From Undaria pinnatifida (Eukaryota > Sar > Phaeophyceae > Laminariales > Alariaceae), in the NCBI GenBank assembly GCA_012845835.1, contig JABAKD010000021.1:13325978-13389977 (forward strand): a DNA stretch of 64,000 nt. Direction: 5' to 3'. The notes under the pieces were generated by a model, which saw nothing but the letters and a program-made list of their open reading frames with translations, made no database searches and had not been told where the DNA came from. Of the stretch, positions 1-10,003 are shown one piece after another. The position numbers and the translations under genes are program-made. Each line of letters begins with the position of its first letter. Positions within the stretch are counted from its first letter, which is position 1.

Positions 1-1167
1 CCGGGTAGCTTGACTCGCACGTTTTTCGGACTCATCCAGTTCGCGACGAAGCCCTTGAGCTCCTGCAGTTTCTTCCCCGCGACATTATCAGGGATACAGG
101 TACCACCAACAAGACCCTTTCGATGAGACGAGGTACCGGTAGTACTGCACGGAACGGGGGCGAGCCGATAGCAGCGTGACAGCAGCGCAGCACGTAGATA
201 CGCCGCGGGTAAGACAATACATGGTATACGAGTAGCCCGCACAAGACAACACAAGAAAACAGGCCAGGGTTTTACCCTCGGAGCCGTCTCAGAAACACTC
301 GTACTACTATTAGTACTGCTGTTGCAGTACAGTACCGCGCGACAGTCAGATTTTGACCGTAGGCGGTCTCAAATTCAAAACGGGAGGCTATCAATAGAGT
401 AACAACAAGCACTATTAAGGGAGTAACTCCAGATATTCTCCGTAAAAAATGGAAAGTTTGGTTTATTCAAAAATTGAAACCGTTACATATTTGCCAGAAG
501 AACCAATGAACGGCTTCCTCTTGGGACAATAGGAACAGATCTCCCACAAACAAACGCAACATCTTCAGCGTCCTTATAGCCCTCCGCTTTGAGGACCAGC
601 AAGACAGCTGAGGCCTCGGCACCACGGCAGCACCGCAGGACATGTACTCGACCACATGACTCAGTGTGTTGGTCACTGAAGTTGCGGGGCTTGTCTCTAG
701 GCTGTGTGTCGAAATCGCCCCTCGTGCTATTTGTGTGTGAGCCCGACTTCGGCCAGGTAGCGCGATCGGAGCCGAGGGGATTTCACTTGTTTGTGTGCTG
801 GTCGGCCTCCGAGGTTACGTTGGGTACTTTTTCCTGTAGCTGGTGGGCCACAGATCAACTTGTACTTGCGGGAGTCGCACGAAATTTGGTGTAGGTGGAT
901 AATTCGATGCTCGTAGTGAGGGTCACCTTTTCCTTACTGAAACGAGCGGCGCAACAGCACAAGGAGGCGGGGAGGACAACGGTACGAGTATTCTCTCGGC
1001 CGAACGACGCTCTCGCCACTTCTGACGTTTAGGGCACAAGTCGGGTTACCTATTTCAGGCAACATCCGCGGAGTACAGCGCTCGGTAGGCAGATCCGCAT
1101 GAATGCGAGGTGTTGCCCTACGTAGGACTCTATCTGACTGTCAAAGGGTCATTTTGTCCTGAATTGT
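1..1167. other. No recognisable gene (left flank)
   Basis: I see no convincing coding sequence. The longest open frame (589-894, + strand, 101 codons) starts at a TTG codon and has no recognisable domain. The stretch is rich in GTAC-containing words such as the TAGTACTG/CAGTACAGTACC cluster near 305-340. It is probably intergenic or old transposon sequence. Confidence 0.6.
326..395 (+). repeat. Dispersed repeat, copy 1 (GTACCGCGC ... GCGGTCTCAAATT)
   Basis: A GCAGTA(C) run followed by GTACCGCGC and, about 35 bases later, GGCGGTCTCAAATTCAAA and a GGGAGGC/CCCGCCTG-like word. The same order of words recurs at 2590-2695. The similarity is partial and read by eye. The pair flanks the hAT-like element at 1176-2164 without defining its ends. 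Confidence 0.35.
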
Positions 1168-1175
1168 CTGTTTTC
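1168..1175. repeat. Left 8-bp TSD of the hAT-like element
   Basis: CTGTTTTC immediately left of the TIR, identical to 2165-2172 immediately right of the other TIR. Confidence 0.85.
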
Positions 1176-1391
1176 TAGGGCTGTGAGTTGGCTGACTATT
1201 AGTTGCCAGCTAGTTATTAGCTGGCTAGTTTAGTTAGTTAGTTGCGGCGGTGCCAACCATCAAACTATTTTTGGGTTTTGGGTTTCCTTGCTCGTAGGAA
1301 GGCTTGTTTGGTACGGGGTGCGTAGTTCTCGGCGTCCCCAAGCAGTACCAGCGTACCAGCACGCACAGAGAGAGGTCTTCCACAACAACTC

Positions 1392-1628
1392 ATGGCGCAT
1401 CAACCCATCGCCATCGACGGTGCCGGTGCCGATGGCAGAGCCGAGGGTGCCGGCACCGCTGAGCCTGGCCTGTCGACGGACCATGGCGGTGATGGAGCGT
1501 CAGACGAAGAAGTGACTGCTGTACCGAGCGCTCCTCCGAAATCGAGTGCACGCGACAAGGCAGCGGTTCGCTACCGCGTACAGACAACTGTGATGGCGGG
1601 ACTTCGTCCCAGACGTGCTATTTACTAA
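1392..1628 (+). CDS. Small unidentified ORF inside the hAT-like element (78 codons)
   Basis: ATG at 1392 (context CAACTCATGG, a reasonable eukaryotic start with G at +4) and stop TAA at 1626-1628. The product begins MAHQPIAIDGAG, is rich in Gly, Ala, Asp and Glu in its first half, and has a basic segment near the end (SSARDKAAVRYR, then GLRPRRAIY). I do not recognise a domain. It lies 216 bp inside the left TIR, where the first exon of a transposase could sit, so it may be the leftover N-terminus of a lost hAT transposase. That is inference. Equally it may be a chance frame: another strand and frame are also open over the same bases. Confidence 0.25.
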   Translation: MAHQPIAIDGAGADGRAEGAGTAEPGLSTDHGGDGASDEEVTAVPSAPPKSSARDKAAVRYRVQTTVMAGLRPRRAIY

Positions 1629-1962
1629 TGTAATAATACAAGTATGTCTCTCTCATGAGTGTGTCAACTGGATGATGAGCACCTCTGGCTCGGGTGTTTG
1701 AGCGATGCTCGCCCTGAGCTGTGTGTCGATCCCAGGCTATTTTGTGTCCTATTTTTAGTTTGTACTGGTGATGTGCTACTGCCTGCTGCGCGAGTATGTA
1801 CGTATGTACCATATACGTTTATGGCATCTCTTTAGTATCCGACAAACTGAGACGAATTTTAGAAATATACTCGTACCTGTTTCGTGATCAAAACCAGAGA
1901 TAAACTTGGCCCATTTATCATGCTTCTTGTGTGTAAAATGAAGGCAAATAGCTTAATTTTTG

Positions 1963-2058
1963 CCTCCGGCGGCGCCTTCAGCGGGATCCTCCGGAAACGC
2001 CTCCGGCGGGCCCTCCGGGGGCGCCTCCAGCGGGGCCCCCTCGGCCGGGGGGGACTTT
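1963..2058. repeat. GC-rich degenerate short repeat block
   Basis: Imperfect tandem words of the form GCCTCCGGCGG / GCCTCCAGCGGGG. One frame reads Gly/Ser/Ala/Pro-rich. It sits inside the hAT-like element just before the hairpin at 2090-2122. Confidence 0.5.
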
Positions 2059-2089
2059 TTCGGCTCGCTTCGCTCGCCTAACTTTAGTC

Positions 2090-2122
2090 GACTAGTTGGC
2101 TGGCTTCGCCAGCCAACTAGTC
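2090..2122. repeat. Perfect 15-bp stem, 3-nt loop hairpin
   Basis: GACTAGTTGGCTGGC (2090-2104), loop TTC, then GCCAGCCAACTAGTC (2108-2122). A related TAGTTGCCAGCTAGT / TTAGCTGGCTAGT cluster lies near the left TIR (1199-1230), so both subterminal zones share the GGCTGGCTAGT-type word, as expected of transposase-binding subterminal motifs. Confidence 0.8.
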
Positions 2123-2164
2123 AACTAATAACTAGGCGGAAACTCCAGCCAACTCACAGCCCTA

Positions 2165-2172
2165 CTGTTTTC
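2165..2172. repeat. Right 8-bp TSD of the hAT-like element
   Basis: CTGTTTTC, identical to 1168-1175. Confidence 0.85.
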
Positions 2173-3293
2173 CGGTGCACCGCAAATCCGTACACACAAC
2201 ATGAACACGAGCGTCGTCCGAAAGACAAAAGTGGCTGATGTGTGTGGCTTTCAGGCAAACCTACCAACGTCGATGAACTCGAAACTCCCGCAAGCAAAGT
2301 TTTCGTTACAATGTACCTGGTACGAGTTTTGGAGCATTTTGGCGTTGCTTGTTGTATTGCTGCTGTGCGCCCGTGATTATGTTAATTTCAGCGATTATTC
2401 ATCGAGTTTAGGACCAAAAAATATTGTTTGGGCGATTTACGCGAATCGTAACACAAAAAGAGAGTAAAAAAGGGAAAATATTTATGAGGGCCCTCACTGC
2501 TATCAATACTGCTGCTGTATACCAGGTATATACGTACTCGTGCTTCAACAGCATTACGTACACAGCAGTATCATACTGGTACGCAGTACGCCGTACCGCG
2601 CACGCAGTACCGCGCAGTTTTGTTTGGCGGTTTGACGCTTCGCGGTCTCAAATATTCAAATATCAGTCTCAAATTCAAATATCCCGCCTGAGGAAAAAAC
2701 AGATCCGACACCGTGAAACACAACAACACAACAGCAATATAGACCAACAGAAGCATCCTCTGGCCGAGAATTGCGAGCGACAGTAGTAGAGATATATACA
2801 ACGGTACGTATGTCAGTACGTACAAGTAGTCTGTCTACACCGACCGTCTGCACCCACCTCTTCTGGGAAGCCATGCTTTTCGAGCTCGGCTGTCCTGATA
2901 TTGTTAGGCTGCTTCGCTGCTCGTGCCGAGATAGCTGCTCGAATCTAGCGCTGAAGAGTAGATTACGAACAGCTAAATAAAGGCTACTGCGAGCGGCTTT
3001 GCCTTCGTGTCGTGCTTAGTCATGCTACGTGGCCGGGTCGCTCTCAGTCTCGACACGTGTGAGGGGTGAGGGGTGAGGGAGGGAAGATCGCGGTCTCGCA
3101 GTGCCAAACGGTTTTGTATGAGGTTGGACGGCGCGGATACCCGGGGTTGGTGTATTATCGTCCCCGGAGTTGATTTCTTGAACGCAACTCGCGAGTTGTG
3201 TTTACCGGCTCCCTGTCTTTTCCAGTTCAAAATTTGAAAAATTTGGTTCACGGATATTGTCAAAATACACTCCAGTTGTGAGATCGAATTGTA
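2173..3293. other. No recognisable gene (between hAT-like element and nested TA element)
   Basis: Short open frames on both strands only, none with a domain. It contains the second dispersed repeat (2590-2695) and a GAGGGGTGAGGGGTGAGGG microrepeat at about 3060-3080. Confidence 0.5.
2590..2695 (+). repeat. Dispersed repeat, copy 2 (GTACCGCGC ... GCGGTCTCAAATA)
   Basis: Diverged second copy of the motif order at 326-395: GTACCGCGC, then GCGGTCTCAAAT, then a second TCTCAAATTCAAAT word and CCCGCCTG. Function unknown. It may be the edge of an unrecognised element. Confidence 0.35.
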
Positions 3294-3329
3294 GGGCCTT
3301 ACCCAATAAGCTTTTTTTTCCCCGAATAT

Positions 3330-3819
3330 TGTGGATACCATGTCCCCGAACCAACACGCCTAGGGAAAATGTCGAAACCCCTTCAACCTTCCAGACATCG
3401 TTTCTGGAAGGATCGCTTGGGGAACACGGGAGATTGTCATGTCTAGAACACGCCACGGAGCCTTCCCCTCCACGTTCCGCTGACGGATCCTCCGCGGCGG
3501 ATACACCGCCTAGCGGATTCTCCGCAGCGGGACGTTGGAAGGTCCCGCTGGATTGTTCCTTTTATCCGAGAGCTGAGGGAGCACCGACAACTGCTCGCCC
3601 ACCGCTCTCACAACAACACAACAACAACTACTACTCCTTCTCCTTGCACTTCTGGGAGTGAGTCCATCTCAACCTGTCCTGTCTCTCCCTCTGTCAACGG
3701 CCTGCTGTATCAGCCCGTGTTGTCTCACACTCCGCCGTCGTAGTTCAACAGTGAGAACACTCTGCTCACGCAGAGAGAAGTGGGATCACGACCCACCGAC
3801 GGTTTTGACTACGAATCTT
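3330..3819 (+). repeat. 5' LTR (490 bp)
   Basis: Starts TGTGGATACC and ends GACTACGAATCTT. Matched base for base by 8986-9508 apart from a few substitutions and one 33-bp duplication. The last base is ambiguous by one, because both copies continue with A. It lacks the usual CA end. CCTTTTATCC near 3556 is the most TATA-like word. A CAACAACACAACAACAAC leader-like tract follows at 3611-3628, where the transcript start region would be expected. GTGAGT at 3658, preceded by GGA, also fits a 5' splice-donor consensus. Confidence 0.9.
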
Positions 3820-6800
3820 ACTGGCGTCGACGGCAGTACTTGGCATGCTGCTGATGGTTCAGTAGCCGTGCAAATTGCAAACCCGTCTTCTGATGGGGTT
3901 GCGCTACCTATTGATTTATGTCTTGGTCAGTTATTCACTGTGTCCGTAGTGACGCCTGATCAATTGCACGTCAATGCCGTTGCGAAAACTCCTACATTAG
4001 TTGATGAAATCGCTCAAGCCAAATCCGAGATTGAAGGTCCCCTGTCCAAAGCTTTTACTAACACTAAGCTCACGGCTGACCAGAAAGTCTCTGTCCTAGA
4101 TTTGTGCGCTCGATACCGTCCTGTCTTTGCCTTGTCAATGTCAGAGCTAGGTCGTTGCACCAATGCAGAAGCAACATTTCCTTTGCCTCCTGACACCCGA
4201 CCGATCGATCGTCCCCCGTACCGCGCCAACCCTCGAGCTAAAGCTGTCATTGATAAGTGTGTTCACGATATGCTTGAATGGGGCATCATCGAAGAACGTC
4301 CCAGCCCGTGGGGTAGCCCGTGTACGCTTGTCGCAAAGAAGAACGGTAGCCCTCGTTTCTGTGTTGATTATCGTCATACCCTCAACCGTAACATTGTCCG
4401 CAAGAGCTGGCCCCTCCCGAACTTAGATTCCTGTCTGGATGCAGTCGGAGGCGTCAAATTCATCTCTACAGCCGATGTCCTCAGTGCGTTCTGGCAGCTA
4501 CCCGTCGCAGAAGAGCACATCGACCGGACAGCATTCGTCACTCCGACCGGCAAGTTTTGTTTTAAACGTATGCCTTTTGGAGTTTGTAATGCCCCATGGT
4601 TGTTTCAACACATGATGTCTGTCACTTTCGGCCACCTTGGTCCTGAGTCGGGTATTCTTACGTACATGGACGATATTATTTGTCTCAATTCTACGTTTGA
4701 AGCTCACCTGAAATCCCTCGAGCAAATGTTCTCAGCGTTACAGGCAGCTGTCTTAACTTTGAAACCGACTAAACTTCAATTCGGTCAGAAAGAAATCGAG
4801 TATCTTGGCCATGTCATTTCGGAAAAAGGTATTTCAATCAGTGCCGACCGTGTCAAAGCCATTTTAGCACTGCCTGAGCCTGAGTGTATCAAAGATAATC
4901 GCGGATTCTTAGGTACACTCAACTATGTCCGCCGTTTTATAGACGGTTATGCTGAAATAACAGCACCGCTAGTTGAACTCACTCGTAAGGATTATGTCAA
5001 AAAGACCGCTTTCAAGAAGGCTTTTGGGACCGCGCAACGTGAAGCATTCGCTCGCGCAAAGCGTGCCCTTAGTTCCGCACCGGTCCTTAAATACCCAGAT
5101 TTTACTCGGGAATTTATTGTCCATACCGATGCCTCAGAAGCAGGAGTAGGAGCATTTCTCGCTCAACGCTCACGCGAAAGCAGCTCCGATTCCGATCTTG
5201 ATATCATCGCGTATTATAGTCACCGCTTTTCGAAAAGCCAGCGTCATTATAGTGCCACCATGAAAGAGTGTTGTGCTGTGGTCTGGGCTGTCACCCACTG
5301 GCGTCCGTACCTATGGGGCAAGCATTTCACATGCTGTACCGACCACCAAGCACTAACGTACCTGTATAAAATGCAGGACACCTCTAACAGGCTCACCCGA
5401 TGGGCGATCGCACTTCAGAATTACGATTTCACTGTCAAACATGTCCCAGGCAAATTAAATGTCGTGCCTGATATGTTGTCTCGTGCTTTTAGCGAAGTCA
5501 ATGGGGAACCCATCCCATCCGAGCCCAGATTAGCCGCCATTTGTCGCAATGTACCGATTGAGGGACCGTACTATCCACCTGGGCCCCGCGAGTACGAACT
5601 CTCCGCTTCTAATTTGCACGACGTAGCACCTGTAGAAAGCGCCCGTGAATTATTCATGAGCGCTGTGTCTGTCTTCCCTACTGTAGACCCCGCGAAACTC
5701 GTCGATCTACAGAAAGAGGAATTTTGTCAGTATTTTAAGTACCTCCGAGCACCAACATCGGCCCCACTCCCCAATGGAGAATCTAAATACACGATGAGCT
5801 ACTTCTTTTTAAATGAAGGATTGCTATTTCGGTCGTACCTTCCTGGTCACTTACGGAAGCGTAGCACTTTCCGCGATCAATTGGTAGTGCCTACATCTCT
5901 CCGAAAAATTGTCATTAATTCGTGTCATGATCTACCAGCGTCTGGAGGTCATTTAGCTTTTAAAGCAACATTCGATACCATTCGTGATAGATTTTGGTGG
6001 CCGACCATGTCCACGGATGTCCGTACTCATATTGAAGCGTGTCTGTCTTGCCAACACCGCAAGTCATCCCACCGCCCGCCCAAGTTGCCTGTGGGACACC
6101 GCCCTGTCACGCGCGCGTTCCAATGCGTCGCTGTTGATCTTGTCGAGTATAAAAGCTTGTCGCAAGGAAATCGCTTCATCCTTTCTGTCAACGACCATCT
6201 TACTCGATTTGTCATTTTGATAGCCATCAAAAATAAGGCGGCTTGCACGATCGTTCGTCATCTAATCGAACGCGTGTTCTCGGTGTTTGGCCCTCCAGAA
6301 ACACTTCATTCCGACCAAGGAAAAGAATTTGATAACGAATTGGTCAAGGAATTACAATCAGTTTTTGGATATAAGAAAACGCGTACAGCCGCTTTTCGCC
6401 CTCAGGGCAACTCTGTCTAAGAGCGTGTACACAGCACTGTCCACAATATGTTGGCTATGTACAGCAACTTGTCCTGCGATAATTGGGCAGAGCTGTTGCC
6501 TTTTGTCCAGTTGGCTCACAATACAGCTTACTCTACCACTCTCCAGGGATCTTCTCATTTCCTGATGTTTGGACGTGCAGCTGTACTACCTGTCGATCTC
6601 ATTCTTGGAGTACCGTCCACCTCCGCACCGCAATCACAGCTCGACTATTCTAAACAGACTGTCGAAAACTTGCAATTTGCATACGAGCTGGCCCGCCGTA
6701 ATCTTGAAGAGCGAGCGGATAAGCAAGCGGTCGCAAATGAGACCCTGTCGTTTCCCAGTTTCAAACCTGGAGAACAGGTATTAATCCACCGCCCATACAC

Positions 6801-7341
6801 TGAAGCTGATGGTCCCAATCCAAAATTGATCAGCCCATGGCGTGGACCATATACCGTACGGGCGCAAACGTCACCCGTAATTTATCGCGTCACTAAAGAT
6901 GGCAACCCCGCCGAGATTACTGTTCACCTTGGCCGGATGAAAAAATACTATGTCCCTAAGTCGTCCCCTGCCCCTGACCTTGATGCGCTCGACGATTTAT
7001 TTTTAGGGACCACTCTTCCCGTGCCCGATCTCGAAGGCTCATTGTCGAAAGTTATGATCGGTGCGTTCACGGTTGAGAGTTTTGATGGACATAAAAGGGG
7101 AGTAGGAGCAGCATCTCTCACCAACTTCCAATATCATCTCAAGTTGGAAGGTTATCCTACCCAGATGGGTATCTCGCGTCATGTCAACGCCATTCCTCAA
7201 TGCAGAGATATGATTGCTTCCTACCGTGCTGCAGTATTGTCGACGGACTCTTCAGCATTTAACCCTCCTACGCGAAAGTCTCATTCTGTCCCCGCGGATA
7301 CTTTTAATGGGCTTTTCTTGTATCGTCTTGTCTTGTTTTAG
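3820..7341 (+). pseudogene. pol: Ty3/gypsy pol polyprotein: RT, RNase H, integrase, chromodomain-like tail; stop inside integrase
   Basis: One reading frame runs from the 5' LTR to TAG at 7339-7341, interrupted only by TAA at 6418-6420. Seen in order: RT with the first catalytic Asp at 4474 (context TADVLSAFWQL) and the YMDD box at 4663-4674; RNase H with TDAS near 5128 and TDHQAL at 5338; an integrase HHCC zinc finger (His 5926, CxxC at 6040-6051); an integrase core with Asp 6136, Asp 6313 and Glu 6421, spaced D(35)E; a GPY/F-type WRGPY motif near 6841; and at 7064-7240 a chromodomain-like segment (VESFDGHKRG, then LKLEGYP) lacking the usual Trp. The premature stop sits directly before the catalytic Glu, so a normally translated integrase would lose it. 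There is no in-frame ATG before about 4137; the frame opens at a GTG in the LTR (3658). Gag and protease are absent. Confidence 0.93.
3822..3839 (+). promoter_or_regulatory. Candidate tRNA primer-binding site
   Basis: TGGCGTCGACGGCAGTAC begins two bases after the 5' LTR. A TGG start pairs with the universal CCA end of a tRNA, as required for minus-strand priming. The same bases are also read as pol codons, so this could be a coincidence created by whatever removed gag. Confidence 0.35.
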
Positions 7342-8274
7342 CGCTTCATTTTGTCACATCAGACTGAGCAACTACTGATGTCAGCCCTGTGCTATTTGTT
7401 CCATCATATGTGTCAAGCTCCTGCGGGAGTTGTTTTCTTTTAAGGTGTAGTCACCTCATGGCTTGTCTGTTGTCCAGTGCGAGTACCGCGCACTCTAAAG
7501 TATTGTCCTCGCCCTCCGTGGTGAACTGTATTCTTAGCACCTTATGTCTTTTTGTTGACTTTCCTGTATTTTGGCTTCCAGCTCAGCGGCATGTTTTGAT
7601 CCCGCGATTGAGACTGTCCACTGTACTAGTTTGACTAGTACCATTAGGCCTGCAATGGTAAATACCAAATCACCTCAATTGCAGGGGGGGTGACCGTCAG
7701 GTCTAGCATAGCCAAAAGGAGCATGTGTCTAGTGTGTGCCAACTTGTCAATGTCTTCGGCGTCCTGTCACACGAGTATTCTCGTGACTTCGTTATGTCGC
7801 CATTCGCAGTGCCCTGCGTAGTTTGTTGGTTTCGTTTGTTTTCTTTTGATTTTCAGCAGTTTGGTTTCTCGCGCATTGCCTTCTGTGTGCACTGTAAGTA
7901 TCGTACAACCTGAGGTTAGCACTTATTGGCGCGATGTATAGTTGTAAGAGACCCGATTCCCATCGCTTTATGGGGGGTCGTTCCCATGTCTTCTGTTGTC
8001 GTTGGGCACTTGTCTCTTCAGTACTGAAAAGTACTCGGCACCGTAGCACACCAGTGGTATGTGTCTGTCTGTCGAACGTTTGTATGTCTCCCACTGCACA
8101 CTCCGATATCGTTGCACATCTGCGGCATAATGCCCGTAAGCACGATTACTGTCAGTCAACTTGTCGCCTTTTATCCATTTTTTTTTTCTAGTATTTTTTA
8201 TATGGATGCGACCCTGAAATGTATACTGTTGGCGGTTGTCTCGTGTCTACTTCGGTTACCGCCCAGGCTGTTAT

Positions 8275-8386
8275 GTGTACCACAATTGACTTCTGATTCG
8301 GTCTCGAACACCCATCAGATGCCAACTGATGTGTACCACAATTGGCTTCTGATTCGGTCTCGAACACCCATCAGATGCCAGGTGCA
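8275..8386 (+). repeat. 56-bp direct tandem duplication
   Basis: The word GTGTACCACAATTG begins at 8275 and again at 8331. The copies share nearly all of 56 bp, including TTCTGATTCGGTCTCGAAC and CACCCATCAGATGCCA. It lies in the noncoding tail of the retrotransposon. Confidence 0.85.
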
Positions 8387-8976
8387 GTGTGATCAGCCAA
8401 ATGTCCTTGTCGCAGTATAACATGTTTGGTGTATAATTTATTGTCTCCGTCAGGTAAGTCGTTTTGCTTTCCAGCATATACGACTCATGTCACGCCTGTT
8501 GAGCCTTCAGCCATGTTGTCCACACGATGAGTATACACACTCGTTTCGTGTAGCGTGCGTCTAATTAGCATATTTTTGCTAATAAACCCGGGATATTTAT
8601 TTATTGTCGTTGCTCTCGCACGCCCCTGTCCAGGATCATTTTCTATATTTTGTCGTAATCCACAGCTGGCCAGCCGCAATGTCCGCGATATGTATATGAA
8701 CATACCGCATGCGAAACGATTATGCTCTTGTCATTCGCTATATATTATCATGTCCGATCCTATGTCCGGACTTTTATCCACATGTCTACGGTACTACAGC
8801 AGTTTTCAGTTTGTCATGCTGTCTTGTCCATCTTGTCCAAAGGAGTGTACAAACTGCCGAGCGTTAGCGAATCGCCACTGGAAGTTTGTATATCAACTAG
8901 ACGTGTTGTTACTCTTGTCTATGGTCCCGTTACTTTTGAGTTTTGGTGGAGTTCGAGCTCTATCACCACTAAAACT

Positions 8977-8985
8977 GGGGGGTGA
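8977..8985 (+). promoter_or_regulatory. Polypurine tract of the LTR retrotransposon
   Basis: GGGGGGTGA immediately before the TGTGGAT start of the 3' LTR, the expected position of the plus-strand primer. Confidence 0.7.
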
Positions 8986-9508
8986 TGTGGATTACATGTC
9001 CCCGAACCAACACGCCTAGGGAAAATGTCGAAACCCGAACCAACACGCCTAGGGAAAATGTCGAAACCCCTTCAACCTTCCAGACATCGTTTCTGGAAGG
9101 ATCGCTTGGGGAACACGGGAGATTGTCATGTCTAGAACAAGCCACGGAGCCTTCCCCTCCACGTTCCGCTGACGGATCCTCCGCGGCGGATACACCGCCT
9201 AGCGGATTCTCCGCAGCGGGACGTTGGAAGGTCCCGCTGGATTGTTCCTTTTATCCGAGAGCTGAGGGAGCACCAACAGCTGCTCGCCCACCGCTCTCAC
9301 AACAACACAACAACAACTACTACTCCTTCTCCTTGCACTTCTGGGAGTGAGTCCATCTCAACCTGTCCTGTCTCTCCCTCTGTCAACGGCCTGCTGTATC
9401 AGCCCGTGTTGTCTCACACTCCGCCGTCGTAGTTCAACAGTGAGAACACTCTGCTCACGCAGAGAGAAGTGGGATCACGACCCACCGACGGTTTTGACTA
9501 CGAATCTT
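8986..9508 (+). repeat. 3' LTR (523 bp) with internal 33-bp duplication
   Basis: Matches 3330-3819. The 33-bp length excess is fully explained by one tandem duplication (9004-9036 and 9037-9069). Other differences seen: GGATTAC for GGATACC, CAAGCC for CACGCC, and CACCAACAGC for CACCGACAAC. It is followed by the AATAT target duplication (9509-9513). Confidence 0.92.
9004..9069 (+). repeat. 33-bp tandem duplication inside the 3' LTR
   Basis: GAACCAACACGCCTAGGG starts at 9004 and 9037. It is present once in the 5' LTR, so it arose after or during the last transposition. It keeps the reading frame. Confidence 0.9.
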
Positions 9509-9818
9509 AATATGAGCTTTTTTTTTAGCGGGAATAATAGGCTTTAAAACTGGAAATAAGCTCGTGATATATATATATGCCAGTTTTGCACGGATAAGCT
9601 CGACTTATGCTCGCTCTTTGTTGCATCTCTAGCTTGATTTTTGTTCGATAAAAGCGTGTTTGCTCGTCTAAAACTCGTTGGGCATCCCTGCTTGTCGTCG
9701 ATATGCTCGTGAAACGTCGGTTCTTCGGCTATTTTTGTTTTTTTCTTCTACAAGCCACATGGCAGGTGCAGGTGTGTCAGTGCTGAAAAAGTAAAATGTA
9801 GACTATACGATTCGTGTA

Positions 9819-10003
9819 CAGTAGGTGGTCCAATATAGTGCGGGTATGTTTCACGATAAATTTACCCGCACTATACCGGGCACCCGCACTATACAAAACC
9901 GGCAACTATAGAGGGGTCTATATTCTGCCAAACGATTTCACCCGCACAATATCAGACACCCCGCACTATATGACCCGCACTATATAGATAGGGCCACCTA
10001 CTG
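9819..10003. mobile_element. 185-bp MITE, mariner-like, TA target duplication
   Basis: Begins CAGTAGGTGGTCC and ends with the inverse GGGCCACCTACTG; TA flanks both ends (9817-9818 and 10004-10005). Inside each end is the word ATATAGTGCGGGT or its complement, and the interior holds several further CCCGCACTATA copies, as expected of repeated transposase-binding sites. It is too short to code. The Tc1/mariner assignment rests on TA target use and the CAGT end. It lies within the 3' part of the outer TA-flanked element. Confidence 0.85.

Larger units (their letters stand above)
1176..2164. mobile_element. Non-autonomous hAT-like DNA transposon (989 bp)
   Basis: The ends are a perfect 18-bp terminal inverted repeat, TAGGGCTGTGAGTTGGCT at 1176-1193 and its reverse complement at 2147-2164. 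Both ends abut the same 8-bp word CTGTTTTC (1168-1175 and 2165-2172), a perfect target-site duplication. An 8-bp TSD with short TIRs containing AGGGCTG fits the hAT superfamily; that assignment rests on family knowledge, while the TIR and TSD are seen directly. The interior is about 950 bp, too short for a hAT transposase (usually 600 or more residues), so it would depend on a transposase supplied in trans. It contains a short ATG-started frame (1392-1628), a GC-rich repeat block and a strong hairpin beside the right TIR. Confidence 0.85.
7342..8985 (+). other. Noncoding tail of the LTR retrotransposon
   Basis: 1.64 kb between the pol stop and the 3' LTR without a recognisable domain. It contains a G-run-TGA word near 7683-7693 resembling the polypurine tract at the 3' LTR, and a 56-bp tandem duplication (8275-8386). 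Its longest frames are short and unrelated to gag or env. Confidence 0.6.
3330..9508 (+). mobile_element. Ty3/gypsy (chromovirus-type) LTR retrotransposon, gag and protease missing
   Basis: Two near-identical long direct repeats (3330-3819 and 8986-9508) enclose a pol reading frame in the order RT, RNase H, integrase, which is diagnostic for Ty3/gypsy. The element is flanked by AATAT at 3325-3329 and 9509-9513, a 5-bp TSD typical of the group. A G-rich polypurine tract precedes the 3' LTR. By eye the LTRs differ at about five bases plus one 33-bp duplication, so the insertion looks young. There is no gag and no recognisable protease: pol begins at the first base after the 5' LTR. A nonsense codon interrupts integrase. 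About 1.6 kb of noncoding sequence follows pol. It is nested in the TA-flanked element 3294-10787. Confidence 0.93.

Noticed and set aside
7342-8985. An env-like or gag-like gene in the tail of the LTR retrotransposon
   Set aside because: Frames are short, mostly lack ATG starts, and show no zinc knuckle, signal peptide or transmembrane pattern consistent with gag or env.
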